Assembly: GCF_947331435.1 (NCBI RefSeq)
Contig: NZ_CAMZOF010000011.1
Coordinates: 1 to 64,000, forward strand
Length of the DNA stretch: 64,000 nucleotides
Source: Pelagibius sp. Alg239-R121
Lineage (GTDB): Bacteria; Pseudomonadota; Alphaproteobacteria; Kiloniellales; Kiloniellaceae
Reading direction: 5' to 3'
A program made the translations under genes and the position numbers. Shown here piece by piece: positions 60,469-64,000 of this stretch (the stretch's first letter is position 1; each line of letters begins with the position of its first letter). The notes under the pieces are model-generated. The model was given only the letters and a program-made list of their open reading frames with translations, did not search any database and was not told the DNA's origin.

Positions 60469-61773
60469 ATGCCGTTAGCTTTTCTCTGGCTCTTCCTCCT
60501 CTTCCTCGCCGTCAGCGTCCCGGTGGTCTTCGGGCTGCTGCTCGCGTCCGGTGTCACGGTCGTGAACGACTTTGGGAACGAGTTCAAATCGCGTGACCTC
60601 AATTCGCTGCTCAGCCAGCTCTTTTCGGGAATGTCATCCGTACCGCTAATGGCGTTGCCGATGTTCATTCTCGCCGGCGAAATCATGAACACCGGTGGCA
60701 TCACCGCCCGGCTGGTGCATTTCTCGCAAACCCTGATCGGACATGTGCGCGGCGGTCTGGCGCACGTCAACATCCTCTCTTCAATCCTTTTCGCCGGTCT
60801 TTCCGGCTCCGCGGTTGCCGATACCTCCGCCCTTGGATCCATGCTGATCCCGGCCATGGAAAAGAACGGTTACACCCGTCAGTTCGCAGCAGCCGTCACG
60901 GCGGCGTCCTCAGTCATCGGACCGATTATTCCGCCCAGCGGCATCATGATCATCTACGCCTTCATTATGGGCGTCAGCCCGGCGGCGCTTTTTGCCGCGG
61001 GACTGGTGCCGGGGCTTTTGGTCGGCGGCGGACTGATGGCGGTGACCTATTTTCTCGCCATCAAGCACGACTTCCCGGTCGCCAACAAACGCGCGCCCGC
61101 CCGCGAGGTCGCACGCGCAGCCGGCGCCTCCTTCTGGCCCTTGCTGACGCCGGTTATTCTGTTGGGTGGCATCCTGTCGGGTTGGTTCACGCCAACCGAA
61201 GCAGCCGGAGTCGCCGCCTTCTACGCCTTCATCGTAGCCCTGGTCGTTCTGCGCACACTGAAACTGCGCGAAGTCCCCAGAGTGTTCCTGCGCGCCGCCA
61301 TCGCATCCGGCATCATCCTGCTGCTGATCGGTGCCTCGAAGTCCTTTTCCTGGGTTGCCGATCAGGTCGGCGCAGCGCAGATGCTGTCGGAATTTCTCCT
61401 GTCACTGACCGACAATCCCTACCTGCTGCTGTTCCTCTGTAACATCATGCTGTTCATCGTCGGTATGTTCCTGGATGCGGGTCCGGCAATCCTGATTCTC
61501 GGTCCGATCCTGGGCAAAGTCTTTGTAACGGACCTTGGGCTCGATCCTGTGCATTTCGCCATTATCATGTGCGTGAATGTCACTGTCGGCCTCGCAACAC
61601 CGCCGATGGGACTGGTGCTCTTCGTTGCGTCCTCGGTCGCCAAAGTTAGGGTCGAGGCAATCGTGAAATCCATGCTGCCGTTCCTGGCAGTAGAGGTGGT
61701 GGTGATCTTTTTGATCACCTATGTGGAGGATCTGGTGCTCTTCGTGCCTCGGTTCCTCGGACTAATCCAATGA
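60469..61773 (+). CDS. TRAP transporter large membrane subunit (DctM)
   Basis: The 434-residue integral membrane protein has about 12 segments with DctM motifs ALPMFILAGEIMN, LSSILFAGLSGSAVADTSALG, VIGPIIPPSGIMIIYAF and FVTDLGLDPVHFAIIMCVNVTVGLATPPMG in shortened form. It couples uptake to a sodium gradient. GGGGAG precedes the ATG. Its end is close to the binding-protein start. Confidence 0.95.
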   Translation: MPLAFLWLFLLFLAVSVPVVFGLLLASGVTVVNDFGNEFKSRDLNSLLSQLFSGMSSVPLMALPMFILAGEIMNTGGITARLVHFSQTLIGHVRGGLAHVNILSSILFAGLSGSAVADTSALGSMLIPAMEKNGYTRQFAAAVTAASSVIGPIIPPSGIMIIYAFIMGVSPAALFAAGLVPGLLVGGGLMAVTYFLAIKHDFPVANKRAPAREVARAAGASFWPLLTPVILLGGILSGWFTPTEAAGVAAFYAFIVALVVLRTLKLREVPRVFLRAAIASGIILLLIGASKSFSWVADQVGAAQMLSEFLLSLTDNPYLLLFLCNIMLFIVGMFLDAGPAILILGPILGKVFVTDLGLDPVHFAIIMCVNVTVGLATPPMGLVLFVASSVAKVRVEAIVKSMLPFLAVEVVVIFLITYVEDLVLFVPRFLGLIQ

Positions 61774-61796
61774 GTAATAACAAGGAGGCATTAGGG

Positions 61797-62858
61797 ATGA
61801 TTACATGGCAAAAATGTGCAGCCATGACGGCTGCTGGCGGATTAGCGCTGAGCGCAATGGCGTTTACCGCCCCGTCGTTCGCTGCTGACACGAAGCTGAA
61901 GATCGCTTTTCTGGGATCTCAGGACGACGAGGACTACGACGGTTCCCTGGTCCTGAAGAATTACGTGGAAAGCGCGTCCAACGGCGCAATTGAAGTCGAA
62001 ATCTTCCCATCGGGACGGTTCTGCTCCAATGCCGACGAATGCTCGGAAGCGTTGCTCGACGGCCGGCTCGAAGTTTACATCACCACGAATGGCGGTCTCG
62101 CGGGCTGGTATCCTCCAGCGCAGTTCCTCGACCTTCCTTATTTGCTACCGAATGACCGCGTGGCTGAATGCGTCTTCGACGGTCCTTTGGTGGGGAAAAT
62201 TCGTGATGCCGTCCTTCAGGACGTCGGCGCCGCCCGGCTTATGGCTGTCTCGAACACCGGTGGCTGGCGCAACATCGCGACAACCGCAAAACAGGTCAAA
62301 ACGCCAGATGATGTCAAAGGCTTGAAACTCCGCACGATCGGCGCCGATATCCAGATCGAACTCGTCAAATCCATGGGTGGCAACCCAACTCCGATCGCCT
62401 GGCCGGAAGTCTATACGTCCCTGGGAACAGGTGTGGTCGAAGGTACTAAAAACGGCATCACCGACATCGTGAACATGAAGTTCCAGGATCATCTGAAGTA
62501 CATCTCGCTCGACGGGCATGCCTATATGGCCGCACTTTGGTGGATGAACGAGGATGCCTTCAAGGATCTGAGCCCGGAACATCAACGCATCGTCTACGAT
62601 GGCTTCCAGTTCCTGAAGCAGACCGCGCGCGTTCTGCCGATGCGTAAGGGCGTGGATGCCTTTGCGGCCTTCAAAGAAGCCGGTGGTACGGTTTACTCAC
62701 CGACCGCAGACGAAAAAGCGTCTTTCCAGAAAGCTGCCCAGCCGGTTTGGGCCTGGTACGAAAGCAATTTTGGCCGCGAATGGATCGACGCCGCACAGAC
62801 GGCGGTCAACGACTGCGAAGCCAAGCTGACGGCTGAATTCGAGGAAGCTGCAAAATAA
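61797..62858 (+). CDS. TRAP transporter solute-binding protein (DctP family)
   Basis: The 353-residue protein has a signal peptide (hydrophobic to about residue 30, cleavage near SFA-ADTK) and DctP motifs. The arginine in GLKLRTIGA near 178 normally binds the ligand's carboxylate or sulfonate, so an acidic ligand is expected. Two cysteines in SGRFCSNADEC could form a disulfide. The ATG at 61797 has AAGGAGG eight bases before it; an ATG at 61770 overlapping dctM is less likely. A strong terminator follows. Confidence 0.92.
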   Translation: MITWQKCAAMTAAGGLALSAMAFTAPSFAADTKLKIAFLGSQDDEDYDGSLVLKNYVESASNGAIEVEIFPSGRFCSNADECSEALLDGRLEVYITTNGGLAGWYPPAQFLDLPYLLPNDRVAECVFDGPLVGKIRDAVLQDVGAARLMAVSNTGGWRNIATTAKQVKTPDDVKGLKLRTIGADIQIELVKSMGGNPTPIAWPEVYTSLGTGVVEGTKNGITDIVNMKFQDHLKYISLDGHAYMAALWWMNEDAFKDLSPEHQRIVYDGFQFLKQTARVLPMRKGVDAFAAFKEAGGTVYSPTADEKASFQKAAQPVWAWYESNFGREWIDAAQTAVNDCEAKLTAEFEEAAK

Positions 62859-62898
62859 TTAACTCCCTGTGCAAATGCCCTGAAATTGGGGCGCACTG

Positions 62899-62929
62899 GC
62901 CGTCGGATTGACTCCGGCGGCTTTTTTTT
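62899..62929 (+). terminator. Rho-independent terminator of the TRAP operon
   Basis: GCCGTCGGA and TCCGGCGGC form a 9-base stem with one G-T pair and a 5-base loop, followed by eight T residues. It is 40 bases past the binding-protein stop and ends the operon. The rest of the gap to 63199 shows only the short frame listed next. Confidence 0.93.
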
Positions 62930-63117
62930 GCCTCACGGGGCTAGATTCGGCCAAGAGAAGCAACTCGGGGAGAAACCAATCTAATTCAAAAGGATAGGGC
63001 AGATTTCGATCCCTCGGCTGAGCTATTTATTGCCGCGGCTTTCAAAAATCGCTTCTAAAGATCCGCTAAACGTGAGCTATAATCGCCGGACACTGAACAA
63101 CCGGACCTATGAATGAA

Positions 63118-63198
63118 TGGATAGATGATTTCGTCAGTATCTGGGGATTGACTGATAATTTGGACAACAGTCGGCGCTTGAATGGGAGGGGAAGATAG
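63118..63198 (+). other. Short open frame before the AAA+ gene, doubtful
   Basis: An ATG at 63118 opens a 26-codon frame whose TAG abuts the ATG of the next gene (TAGATG). It contains the AGGGGAAG ribosome site of that gene. There is no good ribosome site of its own. It may be a leader, a remnant or chance. Confidence 0.2.
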
Positions 63199-63774
63199 AT
63201 GACTCCAAGAATCCAAGCCAATGATCTCAAAGCCTTTGGACGATCTTTTCCAGCACGCGAATTGACCACCGAACTGGCGTGGCGAGACGTCGAATCCTAC
63301 GAAACGATCGAAGACCAGCTCTCGGAGCTTCGCGAAGATGCAAGCAATCTTCGCAAGAAGGGATATACCGGGAGTTACCGGGTTCTTTTTAGTGGCCCGC
63401 CCGGCACCGGGAAAACGCTGTCCGGCCTACTAATGGGCCGGGAAAGCGGCCGCCGGGTCGTCTACGTCGACCTACCCAACCTGATCTCTCAATACATCGG
63501 TGAAACGGAAAAAAACCTAACCAAACTGCTCGATCGGGCCAGTGCGGAAAATTGGCTACTGTACTTTGACGAAGCAGACGCTCTTTTTAGCAGACGCACT
63601 CAGGTCAAGGACGCGCACGGCCACTATGCCAACCAGGAGGTTTCGTATCTTCTCCGGCGCATGGAACAGTTCGAAGACCTGGTCATCTTCGCGACCAATT
63701 CCTGCCCCGACCGTAACCAGGCACTGGGGAGCTATTTCCACAGAATTATCAGATTTTCAGGCTGTCCCAACTAG
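63199..63774 (+). CDS. Truncated AAA+ ATPase, possibly a decayed gene
   Basis: The 191-residue protein has Walker A GPPGTGKT (66-73), VDLPNLISQYIGETEKNL (pore-loop region), Walker B LLYFDEADALF (120-130) and sensor 1 ATNS (165-168). It resembles the AAA+ proteins often encoded with contractile injection systems. In those the sensor region is followed by ARRF arginine-finger residues and a C-terminal lid; here the segment reads LGSYFHRI and the frame ends at SGCPN, so the arginine pair and lid are missing. ATP turnover in a ring is unlikely. No partner genes are nearby. Confidence 0.65.
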   Translation: MTPRIQANDLKAFGRSFPARELTTELAWRDVESYETIEDQLSELREDASNLRKKGYTGSYRVLFSGPPGTGKTLSGLLMGRESGRRVVYVDLPNLISQYIGETEKNLTKLLDRASAENWLLYFDEADALFSRRTQVKDAHGHYANQEVSYLLRRMEQFEDLVIFATNSCPDRNQALGSYFHRIIRFSGCPN

Positions 63775-63817
63775 GTTCTGCTGAGGGCCAGGATGAGACA
63801 GGCCTCACAGATTGCAG

Positions 63818-64000
63818 CTACTGCATGCGGATAACCGGCTCAATACGTTCCAGCGCCCAATCAATCTGATCCTTGTCGATGATCAGCGGCGGCGCGAAGC
63901 GGATGGTATCGACATGGGTTTCTTTGCAAAGAATTCCTCCCTCGCGCAGGGCTTCGCAGTACTGGCGTGCGCCACCTGCTTCCTTGTGAAATTCGACCGC
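63818..64000 (-). CDS. rocD: Ornithine aminotransferase, C-terminal part (cut by window edge)
   Basis: The last 60 residues are visible. [19 protein letters not shown], then [20 protein letters not shown], is the C-terminal signature of ornithine-oxo-acid transaminase, a PLP enzyme that converts ornithine to glutamate semialdehyde. The lysine that binds PLP lies outside the window. Other class III aminotransferases are possible but fit less well. Confidence 0.8.
   Translation of the reverse strand, partial: AVEFHKEAGGARQYCEALREGGILCKETHVDTIRFAPPLIIDKDQIDWALERIEPVIRMQ

Noticed and set aside
1-64000. CRISPR arrays, tRNA or rRNA genes, insertion sequences or prophage
   Set aside because: No regularly spaced repeats, no cloverleaf or rRNA-like stretch and no transposase or phage structural gene was seen. 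The one large inverted repeat (9990-10034) has no transposase beside it.

Overview
The window looks like chromosome of a free-living alphaproteobacterium. The support is high-GC coding sequence, tight operons with ATGA start/stop overlaps, many ABC and TRAP uptake systems, an ECF sigma/zinc-finger anti-sigma pair and Zur-type zinc control. A Rhodospirillales-like, possibly marine, host is a guess. I saw no rRNA, tRNA, CRISPR array, transposase or phage module. Both ends cut genes: a C-terminal fragment at 1-81 and an ornithine aminotransferase C-terminus at 63818-64000.

Layout. (1) 196-8135, minus strand: a periplasmic redox island with a Rieske subunit, a large molybdopterin subunit of the arsenite oxidase/iodate reductase type, a di-haem cytochrome c, a cupredoxin-like protein and a MauG/CcpA-type di-haem peroxidase. 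Upstream lies an ECF sigma/anti-sigma pair with a GGAAC-N16-CGTT promoter. (2) 8387-10155: a nitroreductase, ferredoxin-NADP reductase, a large inverted repeat and a Fur-like box. (3) 10233-21446: a polyol/sugar-alcohol locus with an ABC transporter, SDR, FGGY kinase, two polyol-phosphate dehydrogenases of opposite stereochemical families, an RpiB-type isomerase and a divergent SorC-family regulator. (4) 21469-33632: an inositol locus with an ABC transporter, LacI regulator, two Gfo/Idh/MocA dehydrogenases, a TIM-barrel isomerase/dehydratase and iolD-C-B-J, linked by two copies of one LacI-type palindrome. (5) 33654-45288: a probable hydroxyproline locus with a polar amino-acid ABC transporter, proline-racemase-family enzyme, FAD imino-acid oxidase, DHDPS-family deaminase, aldehyde dehydrogenase, a BDH2-like SDR and a GntR regulator with two near-identical boxes. 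(6) 45344-47701: a LysR regulator facing a MocD/MocE-like oxygenase and Rieske ferredoxin pair. (7) 47688-52323: zinc homeostasis (COG0523 GTPase, Zur, ZnuB, ZnuC, ZnuA) with a Zur box. (8) 52484-62929: a YihV-like kinase, DeoR regulator, LacD/YihT-type aldolase, FucI-like isomerase, GH31 glycosidase, SDR and a complete TRAP transporter, ending at a strong terminator. (9) 63118-64000: a truncated AAA+ ATPase and partial rocD.

How they work together. The cell appears to be a scavenger of small polyols, inositols, hydroxyprolines and possibly sulfosugars, each locus pairing one uptake system with its pathway and its own repressor. The two most unusual loci are the first, whose electron-transfer partners do not match the standard aio or idr gene sets, and the eighth, which resembles the sulfo-EMP route with a FucI-type isomerase but uses TRAP uptake and a GH31 enzyme without the classical sulfoquinovosidase signature.
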